A stretch of 64,000 nucleotides of DNA from Sorghum bicolor (Eukaryota; Streptophyta; Magnoliopsida; Poales; Poaceae): positions 7,109,306 to 7,173,305 of the forward strand of contig NC_012876.2 of the NCBI RefSeq assembly GCF_000003195.3. The letters are read 5' to 3'. The notes beneath the pieces were generated by a model. That model was not told where the DNA came from and searched no databases. It saw only the letters and a list, made by a program, of their open reading frames with translations. Below are positions 34,490 to 44,650 of the stretch, piece after piece (position 1 is the stretch's first letter; every line of letters starts with the position of its first letter). Made by a program: the position numbers and the translations under genes.

Positions 34490-34640
34490 CCCAGATTGGT
34501 ACACAATGGTTATAGTAGCATACATGAACCAAACAACTTTCACTTGTTTAGTAATTCCAGATTATCAATAGTAAAAGTTCATCTTCGGGATCAACAATAA
34601 TCCTGCAGTTATATATGCTCTCTCCATCCATTATTATTAT
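34191..34640 (+). pseudogene. MEEP exon 1 copy with 5' flank and intron fragment
   Basis: The 5' flank (GACACTCCACGCC, CTCGCCTGTCGCCGTC) matches that of 44651. ATG at 34326 opens MEEPQQQQE with a clean GTAAAG donor at 34353. After a (TA)n tract (34420-34486), 34500-34640 matches intron sequence next to exon 4 (50840-50960), so most of the gene between is deleted. CACTA sequence follows. Confidence 0.55.
34420..34486. repeat. (TA)n microsatellite
   Basis: About 65 bp of alternating A and T within the intron of the MEEP copy. It creates false Tyr-Ile ORFs on both strands. Confidence 0.9.
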
Positions 34641-35420
34641 TTTGCTATTTTTATGGGGTTTTTTCGAATTTTTATTTTTCCGAGTGCTTTTCTTTGCCGA
34701 GTGGTGTCGGACACTCAGCAAAGAGATCTTTGCCGACGCATTTTTTGCCAAGTGCTATTTGCCAAGTGCTGTACTCGCAAAGGCTTTGCCGAGTGTATTC
34801 TGGGCTTTGCTGAGTGTCTCAGACACTTGGCAAAGCTGGTGAATCCCGTAGTGATAGCAACAAAATCAGCATAACCGTGAGCACATCTTGCATATATAGG
34901 GCACTACCCTAGTTTATCAGGTCAGCCTTCCACCCAAGGAGTTTCTCTGTAATTTTGTGGCAAAGAGCTCTTTGCCAACACATTTTTGCCAAGTGCTATA
35001 CTCGCAAAGGCTTTGTCGAGTGTATTCTGGGCTTTGCCGAGTGTCTCGAGCACTAGGCAAAGCCATCGAATCCCGTAGTGGTAGCAATACAAATCAGCAT
35101 AGTTGTGAGCACATCTTGCATATTTAGGGCACTACCCTAGTTCATCAGGTTAGCCTTGCACCCAAGGAGTTTCTCTGTAATTTTGCCAATGTGTTGTTGG
35201 ACTTCCCTGCAATTTTCTCAACGACCCGATATTTCTGAAATTTCTGAATTTTGATATATACTTTGCCGGGCCGAAATTTTTTCTTAACATTATTTTATTC
35301 CCTGGGAGGAGGCGTGAACTGACCAGGTGCCGGGCTCTGAGTTCGCACCACACAGTGGAGTGCATCTTCTCCAACTTCAAGAAATGCCATGGAGCCCTCA
35401 TGTGAGCCCTCAGAAAAGGT
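34641..35420. mobile_element. CACTA/LINE composite, duplicate of 12700-13440
   Basis: 34670-34853 carries TTTGCCGAGTG repeats and ends GAATCCCGTAGTG. A LINE stretch, a second short CACTA piece (about 34968-35078) and the LINE stretch again then follow, exactly as at 12765-13225. The junctions coincide, so one locus is a copy of the other. Confidence 0.65.
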
Positions 35421-35868
35421 AGCTACCGAGAATCAATCAACCTCCTATCCTATCACCTATGTGCATATATGTCTCGATTATATTCTTCTAGCTAGCTCAT
35501 CCGATCCCTCTGCAACATCGTGAATTTGGTTAACAAGGTCATACTATCTGATTATGAGTATGACCTAATATTACGGATCGGACAACACCCATTGGTACAT
35601 CATGATTATGGACTGATATTTCTTTTGTCAATTGACTATCTGATCCATTGCATTTTGTCAGTTCTTCTACCACTGCTTTGGTGCAAATGTACTGCTGCAT
35701 TCAGGTACCGACAGTGCAAAGTTCAACTTTTTTCCGACCGAACCTTCATCCACCAGTTCTTTGAGGCTGACAGTTTCCAAATTGGAAGAGCTTGGATCTC
35801 TAAGACAAGTTACTTCCTTGACCTCGCTTGTATTCTTCATGCTGGTTGAACCCTGAAAAAATGCTACA
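35421..35868 (+). repeat. Repeated unit, copy 5 (truncated)
   Basis: Matches 13441-13880, including the HQFFEADSFQIGRAW block at 35745-35800. It stops at about 35868, where CACTA transposase sequence of the opposite strand begins, so the right part with the Alfin-like exon is missing. Confidence 0.65.
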
Positions 35869-37085
35869 ACCTTGTTTGTCTGGCCTGAAACATTACTTAG
35901 AGCAGGCCAGTCATTAATTGTGACGAACAACAATGCTCGCAGGTCAAAGTGTTCCTGTCTGTACTCGTCCCACACGCGTACACCTGACTTGCTCCATAGA
36001 AGAAGAAGTTCCTCAACTAATGGCCTCAAGTAGATATTGATATCGTTGCCAGGTTGCTTCGGCCCTTGGATGAGCACAGGCATCATAATGAACTTCCGCT
36101 TCATGCATAACCATGGAGAAAGGTTGTAGATGCAGAGAGTGACTGGCGAAGTGCAATGACTGCTGCTCTACTCCCCGAAAGGATTTAAACCATCTGTACT
36201 TAAAGCGAACCTCAAGTTTCTAGCCTCATCTGCAAAATCTGGGAATTCTCTGTCTATCGCTCTCCACTGGGATCCATCAGCAGGGTGCCTGAGCATATTG
36301 TCTACCTTAAGGTCTTCTTTATGCCACCGCAACAACTTTGTATTTTCTTTATTTCTAAACAAACATTTCAAGCATGGTATTATAGGAGCATACCACATAA
36401 CCTTGTCAGGGATTTTCTTCCGGCTGGGACGTTCTTCACCCTCTACGTCGCCAGGATTATCTCTCCTGATCTTATACCGCGATGCTTTGCATACCGGGCA
36501 TGCATCCAAAGTGGTGGGAAATTCGTTTGCCCTCGGAACTTTTTCATGATCTTCAATAACTGCCCAAATGACTTCTCGGATGCACCATTCTTTGCCTTCC
36601 ATTAAAGCAGTTCAAGTGTTGTACCCAGCTTTTTTTTGCCCATCTTCAACGGTTGGATATAGCAAATTCCTGTGATCCTCGAGCATGCGCTCGAACTTGC
36701 CCTTCTCCTTCTCACTTTCACAATCTCTTTGTGCATCGCGAATGACATCACCAAGAGGATCAGCATCAAGTGCCACATCTTCTACCGCTGCCGCTTCCTC
36801 TTCATCATCTCCCCCCACTGCATCATCACCGAAGGCACCGTAGTGAGCAATAATATCGCCATAGTCTAATTCTTCTCCATCTTCTTCACCATCATCCATT
36901 AGAACCCCCTTTCTCCGTGCTTCGTCCAACAAATATAGTTTGGTACGAAACCCGACTTCAGCAAATGCGTATGAAGAGTCCTTGAGAATGAATATTTCTT
37001 CAAATTCATACAAACGGCACATGGGAAGCACATTGAACTCTTTGGAGCGGCGATCGATATTATACATCCAATTGCGTGACGACAT
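35869..37085 (-). pseudogene. En/Spm-type TNP2 transposase (Transposase_21), truncated
   Basis: Minus strand: MSSRNWMYN is the transposase-associated N-terminus. LYPTVEDGQKK follows, and in a shifted frame GTTLELL, WKAKNGASEKSF. Then come CPVCKASRYKIRRD, VMWYAPIIPCLKCLFRNKE, LRHPADGSQWRAID, LRFALSTDGLNPFG, TLCIYNLSPWLCMKRKFIMM, LIQGPKQPGNDINIYLRPL and TINDWPALSNVSGQTNK. These are diagnostic of TNP2. Lesions: frameshifts near 36610 and 36165, an internal deletion before DACPVC, and loss of everything after SGQTNK. The protein acts on CACTA termini in the nucleus in intact elements; here it is dead. Confidence 0.85.
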
Positions 37086-37299
37086 CTGCAGTAAGTATTA
37101 CAACCATGCACTTAGTTCTTCATGTTATTGCACAACACGCATGACATCACATGGTTGATTAATTCAAGCAACCCTTACTACAACAAAGACAACCGCAGCT
37201 AGCAATAAAAAAACTAGAACTAATATGCACTTAAGCAACAAAATTAGTTCTCGTCCTATCCCAACTGAAACAGACAACTGCACATCCGCTGGCAGGGTG

Positions 37300-37690
37300 G
37301 TGGGCTTCTTCTGTTGGCTCACTGCCTCATCACCTTCAGCGGCAACCTCCTCTGCAACATAATTTCGTACGTGCTGAACATACTCTTCCTCCCAGTAGCA
37401 ACCTTTACATCCGCCGGTGCCCTCCCACTGCAATTAGAACAAAGAATAAGGAATTTAAACAACATCATTAATCAAAACTGATAGAAATTAACCATATTAA
37501 TCAAATGTAGGAAAATAACCCACCTCACGGTCCGGACACTTGTAGAATATAGATCCTTGTTGATTCCCTCTTTTTTTACTCGGTACTCGTTCACAACCTT
37601 TTGCTTACACTCGCCGCAAGCAACTAGAGGAAGATCCGGCCGCAGACGCTTTGGATCCCGGTGATGAGAGACTGAGGACCCGGTGACCAT
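37300..37690 (-). pseudogene. GRF-like zinc-finger ORF in CACTA element
   Basis: The minus-strand frame LPLVACGECKQKVVNEYRVK leads, with a one-base shift, to IFYKCPD. After an intron (about 37440-37520) follows GTGGCKGCYWEEEYVQHV. The CxxC...C...C pattern and the WEEEY ending match the small GRF-type zinc-finger proteins often encoded in CACTA elements. It is upstream of TNP2 in the same orientation. Confidence 0.5.
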
Positions 37691-38071
37691 CTACTATATA
37701 TCCATACTCATTTGTCAAACTATGCATAATACCAATTTAGCTAAAATTGTCAATTTGATGAAGTCTATGCTCAAACTCTTTATACATGCTCAAAATAACA
37801 AGTCGAGCTAACAAGTCAATTTGATGAACTATATTAATTAAACAATGAAATATTATATATGTAGTCATTAATTTGCCATATACATGCTCAAAATAACAAT
37901 TCAAGCTGACAAGTCAATTTGTTGTATGCTTGGGTCAGGCCACTCAGCAAACACTGACTTTGCCGTATGCTCTGGCCCAGGCTCTCGGCAAAGGAGTTGT
38001 TTGCCAAGTGCACGACGGATTGCATTCATCAAATCCTTGGACACTCGGCAATCATGGTGATTCTGGTAGTA

Positions 38072-38544
38072 TATATTATATCTAGAGATAGAAGTTAAGG
38101 TAGAAATATAGCTGAATATAGGGTGGGACACGAAGACTGTTATGGAGTAAAAACGTGAGCGCGCGTAGCTAGACAAAAGTACCAGAAAACACCTGAACAC
38201 GGCAAGAAAAAAAGAATGACAGATAAAAAATGAATGAAGAAACCTGACGACGGCCAAAAAAAGATACGAAACCAGCAAAAACCGAACAAAGAGACTAGAG
38301 GACGTTTGGGCATATGGAGAACAAGGTGACGCAAAGGTCAAAAAGTAAATTCAAGGAAACTCTTCACTCTTTAATATATTATTACAAAAAGATAGAGATA
38401 GAGACAGAGATAGAGACAGAGTTAGAGATAGAGATAGAGATAGAGATAGAGATAGAGATAGAGATAGAGATATATTATAGATTTAATATCTATACAAGAA
38501 AATAACGTTGTATCAAATTTAGAAAAATAGCTTTTGTATCTCAG
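38072..38544. other. No gene seen; (GATAGA)n microsatellite at 38390-38474
   Basis: AT-rich sequence with A-rich runs on the plus strand and a (GATAGA)n/(GAGATA)n tract of about 85 bp. Predicted frames across the tract are low-complexity (Glu-Ile repeats). Confidence 0.6.
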
Positions 38545-38617
38545 TTTTAGGTGGTTCCTGATCATCAAGAGAGCCCAGCCTACCCCACCCGGATAGCCTA
38601 GGGGCTCGAGGGCTATG
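38545..38617. mobile_element. Left part of an LTR-like remnant interrupted by CACTA
   Basis: TCAAGAGAGCCCAGCC...GGGGCTCGAGGGCT joins logically to 42398 (GGGGGGTCCGGCC). The two sides resemble a GC-rich Gypsy-type LTR of grasses. ATG duplicated on both sides marks the CACTA insertion. Confidence 0.45.
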
Positions 38618-41600
38618 CACTACTAGAATCACGTGCTTTGCCTAGTGTCTACGGCACTCGGCAAACGGAGAAAATACTCGGCAAACCGTTTGCCGAGTGC
38701 CACACTCGGCAAAGCCAAGACGGCAAAAAAATAATGGCAAAGGAGGCTTTGTCGAGTGTCATTTATCAAGCACTCGACAAAGCTTTTGTCGAATGCTCAT
38801 TTGACACACGGCAAACAAAAGTAGTCGTCACGGCCTAGCAGACGACATGAGGCGGGTTGCCGAGTGTCCTAGCGGGGACACTAGGTAAAGTACCAAGTTT
38901 GCCTAGTTTCCTGGTCTGGACACTCGGCAAAGCCATTAGGTTTGTCTAGTGTCTTGGCGTGGACACTCGGCAAAGTACCCAGTTTGCCTAGTGTCTTGGC
39001 CTGGATACTCGGCAAAGCCTGCTTCCCAGATTCCCAGAAAGGCACTTTGCCGTGTGTTATACTGTTATGGCCAATACACTCGGCAAAGTGACCAAAAACA
39101 TCATTTTTATTTGTTTTTTGCATTCCATCCAAACAAACAGGGAATATATATACCAGACATCACATATATACCATCAACAATGCATATATATCACAGACAT
39201 CACATACATATCACAAACGTCGTACCACCATCATCCTACCACCAGCACATGCCTCCTATGTTGTTCATGTACATCCATGTTACATGCTACGTCGTGGTTT
39301 TAGCTAAGACCATCTAACATTGTACTATCTAGGCTCAAAAGGCAAAAGACATTGTACTATCTTACATGTTTAGAAGACAAAAGACAACTAAGACATAAGT
39401 TGTTCAAAAGACAAGTCCTTGCCGTCCATGTATTCTCGTTGTCCTATGCTGTCACCATAGATGTCCTCAATAACATGAGATGAACTAGCTGTTACAGATA
39501 CTATATTGTAAGTATGAGTTGGACTACAAAATTTCTATAGATTAAAAGGGTCATCTACTCATTATTTTTAAAAAGGGTAACCTACTCATTATCTTAGAAA
39601 AAGGTAACCTACTCATTCTATGCCATTTGCATGGAATTGTTCTCTAACTTTTTTGTATGAACTAAGTGTTACATATTTGAGTGATTCTCCATCTAGTAAA
39701 AAAGTTTGAAATATTACAAATGAACTGATTATAGAGAAGGATAAAGAGCAAATACATGAGTATGTTTTTTCACCTTGTGATACCATTGTCATTGACAAGG
39801 GGCTGGATGTCCTCACCACAAGCCGCCATGTTAGCAATTCTGTAGCATCACACTTATCAAGCATGAGAACGCTACTTAAACAGAATGTGTATTGTACTAT
39901 GAGCCCATGAAGTACAATCGTAGTGAAAAAATTCTACAGGGAATTCTTACTAATCCTAGTGTTCTGTACAATACTAGCTAGCTACTGAACCAAATTATGC
40001 AGGACCTCCTATTCAGCCAAATCATGCAGGATCTCATCTTTGCATTTTCCACAGTGTAAAACATGATCATTTACAGGAACTGACTAGCAATCATTAGAGT
40101 TAAAAAAGAAGACAGTAGTTTGCAAAATATCACTTAGAAATAGGTACAGAGAATATCGCATCTCCTTTGAAAATAAAAAATCCATTACAATGGAAATATA
40201 CAAGGCAATGACAGTATGAATATCAACAGAGAAGTACAATGAAAATACAAGACAATGAAAACACATCAATGCAAGAATAATATTCAGGACAACAGAGAAG
40301 TACACTAATTTGTTACTGTATTCACTGAAATGGCGGTAGCATACCGTCCAGATGGGCTCTTCTGGCCGTCCTGTTGCACAGTCAATGACAGTATGAATAT
40401 CAACAAGTGTCGCAGGTATGGTCTAAGGCTTGCTGAGGTCGGCCTAATAAGTTCGAATGCAAAACACACAAAATTACCACCAATAGCAAAAAACAGTACA
40501 ATTGCACAGATTCAACAGTGTAGTAGCAATGGCAACCCAAGGTAACCGTACCGGAAATCTGGTGGCGCCCCCATACGTGCTGCACATGCACAAGAACGCG
40601 ACGGGGCTCCGGCCTCCAGCGAGCCACCGGTCGGGGGTGGGCCTGCTGGGGGAGGGCGAGCCGACTGCCGCGAGTGGGGCGTCTGGGCTTTGGTGAGACG
40701 CCTGCCGAGGGTGGGGCGGCCGGGCTCCGGCGAGCCACCTCCCAGGGGCGTGTGGCTGGGGAGGGCGAGCCGCCGGCCTAGGCGGCGTTACAGCCAGGCT
40801 CGGTGAGCCGCGCGGTGGCGGGCGGGGTTGCGCCAGGGTCTGCAGTGAAGGGGCCTGGGCGGCGTTGCAGCGTAGGGTTCAGTGGGTTCTGTTCGGGCTA
40901 TCAAGTGGCGTGACCATATATGTTTTGATATGCTTTGCTGAGTGTGTGGCACTCGACAAAGACTTTTTAAAAAAATAAAAAAAAACAATTTAAAACATCT
41001 GGTTTAAAATGTTTGCCAAGTGTTCTTAATCTGACACTCAGCAAACAGTGTTTTTTTAAATAAGTTTTAATGCCATAATCATTTTTAAAGTTTATAAAAA
41101 TAATATTTTAGTACAATAGTTATTCTTCGTCGAGTGTCACACTGCAGGCACTCGGTAAAGACCACATGTTATTTTATGTATTTATTTTTATTTCTATTCA
41201 GAACTATGTTTACTTAATTTATTTTGATTAATTAACTTTTTAAATAACTTGTTAAATGCACTCTACAATGTACATTCGAAGCTTTTACGAATATTTGACC
41301 ATTATTTCATGGGGTTATATATAGTTTAAATTTATTTACCAGAATTGTAAAACTCTATAATTGTGGTGAACAAAATGATTTTAGCAAATGGATCCGAAAA
41401 GATACGAAATTTTCACAAGAGACAATCTTTGTCGTGTATTCAATATACAAAAAGTTTGAAAGTGAAACTTCAACTGGACACTAAAGTTGACATCAGATCT
41501 TACCGGATTCTTCTACATTATATGCAACTTCTTCGGAGATGTTCCTATTTGTAAACATCGTACGTGACAATTTTTATGAAATCTTCTCGAATTTTTATCA

Positions 41601-42397
41601 CAGCCTCCACATATGATATCATGACATTTTGAGAAATCTCATGATTTTGGAAATTCGTTTGGTTTTTATAGAATTTTAAAACAACTAGGCCACAACATCG
41701 TGCTCATGCTTCATGAGCAACATGTTTGAAATTTGATGTAACTTCCTATATTTGAACTTTATTCGATTTGAAATAACATGAGTACCATTTTCCATTCTTT
41801 TTTTCAATTATTCGAGCCACCTACAATTTAAATTTGAGTTATCCCCGAAAAATCAATTAAATGAGGTAAATATAGCAAACAAATTGGGAATGGTATGAGA
41901 CTTTCACATGGAGTTAAGGTTACCTAATGACGCTAGTAGAAAAAATTTGGAGGCTAGAAATAAAAAAAAAATTTGCCGAGTGTCCATGCAAAACACTAGG
42001 CAAAATGGTAACTTTGCCTAGTGCCAGCATAAAAACACTAAGCAAACTATTCACTTTGCCTGGTGTCCGCATTAAACACTAGACAAAATAAAACTTTGCC
42101 GAGTGTTTAACAAGACACTCGGCAAAGCCTAACGGTGGGTTGGACAACATCTGGTGCCATGGAAACTTTGCCGAGTGTATTACTTTGCCTAGTGCCGGAC
42201 ACTAGGCAACTAGGCAAAGAGCTAGTTTGCCGAGTGTCTCGGTTTTTCTAGTGTCTCGCACTAGGCAAATGGTCGAATTGTTGTGTGCTACCCTTTGCCG
42301 AGGGTGACACTCGGCAAACCACTCCTTTGCTGAGTGCTCGATATAAAGCACTAGGCAAAGCGTTCAACACTCGGCATAGAGCGTGTTTTCGGTAGTG
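38618..42397. mobile_element. Non-autonomous CACTA element with ATG target duplication
   Basis: The left end CACTACTAGAATC (38618) and right end TTTTCGGTAGTG (ending 42397) flank TTTGCCGAGTG-rich subtermini (38630-39090 and 41990-42390, plus an inner array at 40930-41160). ATG occurs at 38615-38617 and 42398-42400. 41220-41900 is homologous to 18180-18850 of the element at 16501, so both derive from one non-autonomous lineage. A GC-rich block lies at 40550-40890. No transposase frame is present. Confidence 0.85.
40550..40895. other. GC-rich block in CACTA interior
   Basis: CGAGCC/GGGCCGG-rich sequence with repeated GGCTCCGGCGAGCCACC-like phrases (about 40605, 40715, 40795). Open frames exist on both strands but show no domain. 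It may be a captured 5' gene region, as at 17540-17905. Confidence 0.35.
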
Positions 42398-43410
42398 ATG
42401 GGGGGTCCGGCCTAGCCTAACTCCAGGACACCTTCAGCCTAAGGCTCGGGGGCTGCCCCCACAATCCCTAGGCACTCGATCTACATCACCGTCGCACCCT
42501 GCCTTTCGTTCGTGCTCGGCTACCAATGCTAGCCAAGGTCCGAGCACAAGAAGACAACCACCTGGGCTACCGATGCCCGAGGGCTCCCCAACGAGGTTCT
42601 CGAGGCATGTCCCAGCCAGCTGCTCCTCTGATAGGGTCATGTCTAAGGCGTGACACATAACTTCCTACTCCGGGGGCTGGAGGGCTTCAAGACCCACATG
42701 TCAGCCCCTGGAGCGGACCTCCCTTACCGCTAGGAACACTCCAGAAGGTCTGACCTAGGAGAGGCCAGTCAAAGCCAACAAGACCTGACACATATATAGT
42801 GTGTCAAGATAGAACACCCACGACGCCCAGACTTCTTCGGCTCCAAGGCACCTCAATGGTGCATGACTCTCGGTGCAAGGCCTCCGTGAACTCTAGCGCT
42901 TGTAGATCGTAGGCTAGAAACCAAAACTGCCTTGTATGCGGCTCCTCCCATTACATATAATGGATAGGGTCGGATCCACAGAAGAAGAGAACAACCAACA
43001 AACGATAAATGAACAGAACATAGCAACTCATTCGCCCATTCCACCTTCTCTGCTCTGAGCAATCCTCGGAGGAGCTCCAGTAGTTCGTCCACCGTTTCCT
43101 TCCTCTTCGACAAGGGGGGGGACACCTCCGGCAACAGGGCAATACCACCGTAGGACTAGCATCAAGCTAGGCCCGTACCAAACCATTTCCCTCTCTGCAC
43201 TGATTGTAACCCCCAAGACTTTGGGTTGTCTTGAGGATAAGGATCATTAGTTGCTGGATGTAGGGACCAACTTAGCCCAACCCAGGATAAAATCCCTGCG
43301 TCTCCTATATATTTCTTGCGTTATTGAGTTCGCCCAAGCCACCGTATCCATCGTGCAACAACACCATCCGAACAACATGCTGCTTGCCGCAGTTTTGACC
43401 TCGCGACACA
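42398..43410 (+). mobile_element. LTR-like remnant, right part
   Basis: Sequence of the type CTCGGGGGCTGCCCCC, TAACTTCCTACTCCGGGGGC, ATTAGTTGCTGGATGTAGGG and TATATTTCTTGCGTTATTGAGTTCGCC is characteristic of GC-rich Gypsy LTRs in grasses. No second LTR, primer-binding site or pol region is attached. Confidence 0.5.
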
Positions 43411-43614
43411 TGGATTTCTTGTGGTGGAACCATTGTTTTTCTAAACGCTAAACGCTAAACAGTCCGTCACCTACCGTTTAGCCATTATTTGGGAAAACAT
43501 CCAATTAAACGGGCTAAACAACCAATTAAAAAGGGTAATGGGTGATTAAATGGAAAGGCCACACCGTTGTGTAGCGTTTACATGGTGTGTAAATAGGCTA
43601 AACGACCATTTAGG
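43411..43614. repeat. Block with repeated GCTAAAC motif
   Basis: CTAAACGCTAAACGCTAAACAG is followed by several further TAAACG/CGTTTA/GGCTAAAC copies within 180 bp, in both orientations. The composition suggests the end of a hAT-type or foldback element. No terminus was defined. Confidence 0.4.
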
Positions 43615-43858
43615 CGAATAGTGGGTGGGAACCTGTCCACTCGGGTTCAAGTTCTCGACTTGGAACGGGTGCATGTATTTTTCTAGATTTATTGTTGTAT
43701 TTAAGGGCGTCTATGCTTTCAGTGGTAGACGACGACATCTGCATCGGCAGTGGGGCGTTTGTGGTGACATTGTAAATCTCGAGATCTGCTAGCTCACGTG
43801 TGTATTCATGGGTGAGTGTGCATGCGTGTTGTGTAGTATTGGTGTAATCCTAAAAAAA
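43615..43858 (+). mobile_element. Au-like SINE
   Basis: Head CCTGTCCACTCGGGTTCAAG resembles a degenerate tRNA B-box region. The body has TGTATTTTTCTAGATTTATT, GCTTTCAGTGG and TGTGGTGACATTGTAAATCTC. The tail is TGTATTCATGGGTGAGTGTG... and ends CCTAAAAAAAG. The order matches the grass Au SINE as I know it. A-box and target duplication were not resolved. Confidence 0.6.
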
Positions 43859-44500
43859 GCCACAAGAACAACTTTATTTTGACCGTCTGTATTTGTTTCA
43901 TATGACAACCTAAAGTAAAATATACAACCTTTGCCAGAACAGAGAAATATTATTGTTGTTGTCCCTAGCCTGTCCACGTATATTGCATAAGCCAGGTTCG
44001 TTCGATTCATATTCATCCATGCTGAACATATCGAAGCAAAAGTTGATGAGTTGCTTCCACTTTTTGCTCAAGGAATGACTCGATGAAGAAATAGAGGAAT
44101 ACAGTAGTACTGTGCAACTTATCAAATGATCAAGATATACAACTCTTTCAAATATCAAGCTGAGTAGTCGATCATGTCACGTCACACTGCTAGATCATCA
44201 CACGGCCCACAACTTATATATATACCTTTTAAATAAACGACATATATATACAAAGCTTCCATTTCAGGACTGATGACCGATGCTAGCTAGCTAGATCATC
44301 CAGTTCATTGCAGAGAAGAAAATCTACATATATATCTTTGCTCATCAATAAGTTAACTAATTAAATGCAGTACATACAAATCGTGAGCCTTCTGTTGACA
44401 TACACGCAAAATATACAGCTAATAATAATGGCCTACAGCTAACTCCTTTTTCTTTTTACAAATAATCCAGCTATGATTTTTATTCGACACCGGTAACTGA
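43859..44500. other. No gene seen
   Basis: Likely upstream region of the gene at 44651. A minus-strand frame of 82 codons (43910-44158, including NFCFDMFSMDEYESNEPGLC) has no recognisable domain. AT-rich bases around 44500-44515 (GATATATATTATAAGAC) could act as a TATA region about 140 bp before the ATG. Confidence 0.3.
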
Positions 44501-44516
44501 TGATATATATTATAAG
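44498..44516 (+). promoter_or_regulatory. Possible TATA region of the 14-exon gene
   Basis: TATATATTATAAG lies about 140 bp upstream of the ATG at 44651. A related TTATTATAAG sits at the same distance in the copy at 34190. The position is plausible; no transcript start can be assigned. Confidence 0.3.
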
Positions 44517-44650
44517 ACTGACACTGTACGCCAGCGGTGAGCAGAGCAGCAGAGGCCTGCAGATCTCGCCTGTCGCCGTCGCCCCTCCTCTACCCCGGCC
44601 GCCCGAGCCCCCGCGCCGTCCCGTCGCCGTCACCACCCAGCAGGGCGCCG

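Larger units (their letters stand above)
35869..38071 (-). mobile_element. Truncated CACTA element encoding TNP2
   Basis: In minus orientation: a terminal region at 37915-38071 with TTTGCC/CACTCGGCAA motifs ending in the complement of TACTACCAGAATCACC (first bases TA rather than CA), a GRF-like zinc-finger exon pair, and a TNP2 gene. The element breaks off inside TNP2 at about 35868. It is the only piece in the window with transposase of the TTTGCCGAGTG group, so it resembles a former autonomous partner of the non-autonomous copies. Confidence 0.65.

Noticed and set aside
35667..36104. Single 145-codon minus-strand protein
   Set aside because: Chimeric: the upper half is TNP2, and the lower half is read through the breakpoint at 35868 into the antisense of the repeated unit.
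43789..44158. Small gene upstream of the 14-exon gene on the minus strand
   Set aside because: No recognisable domain, no splice or promoter signal. Left as unannotated flank.
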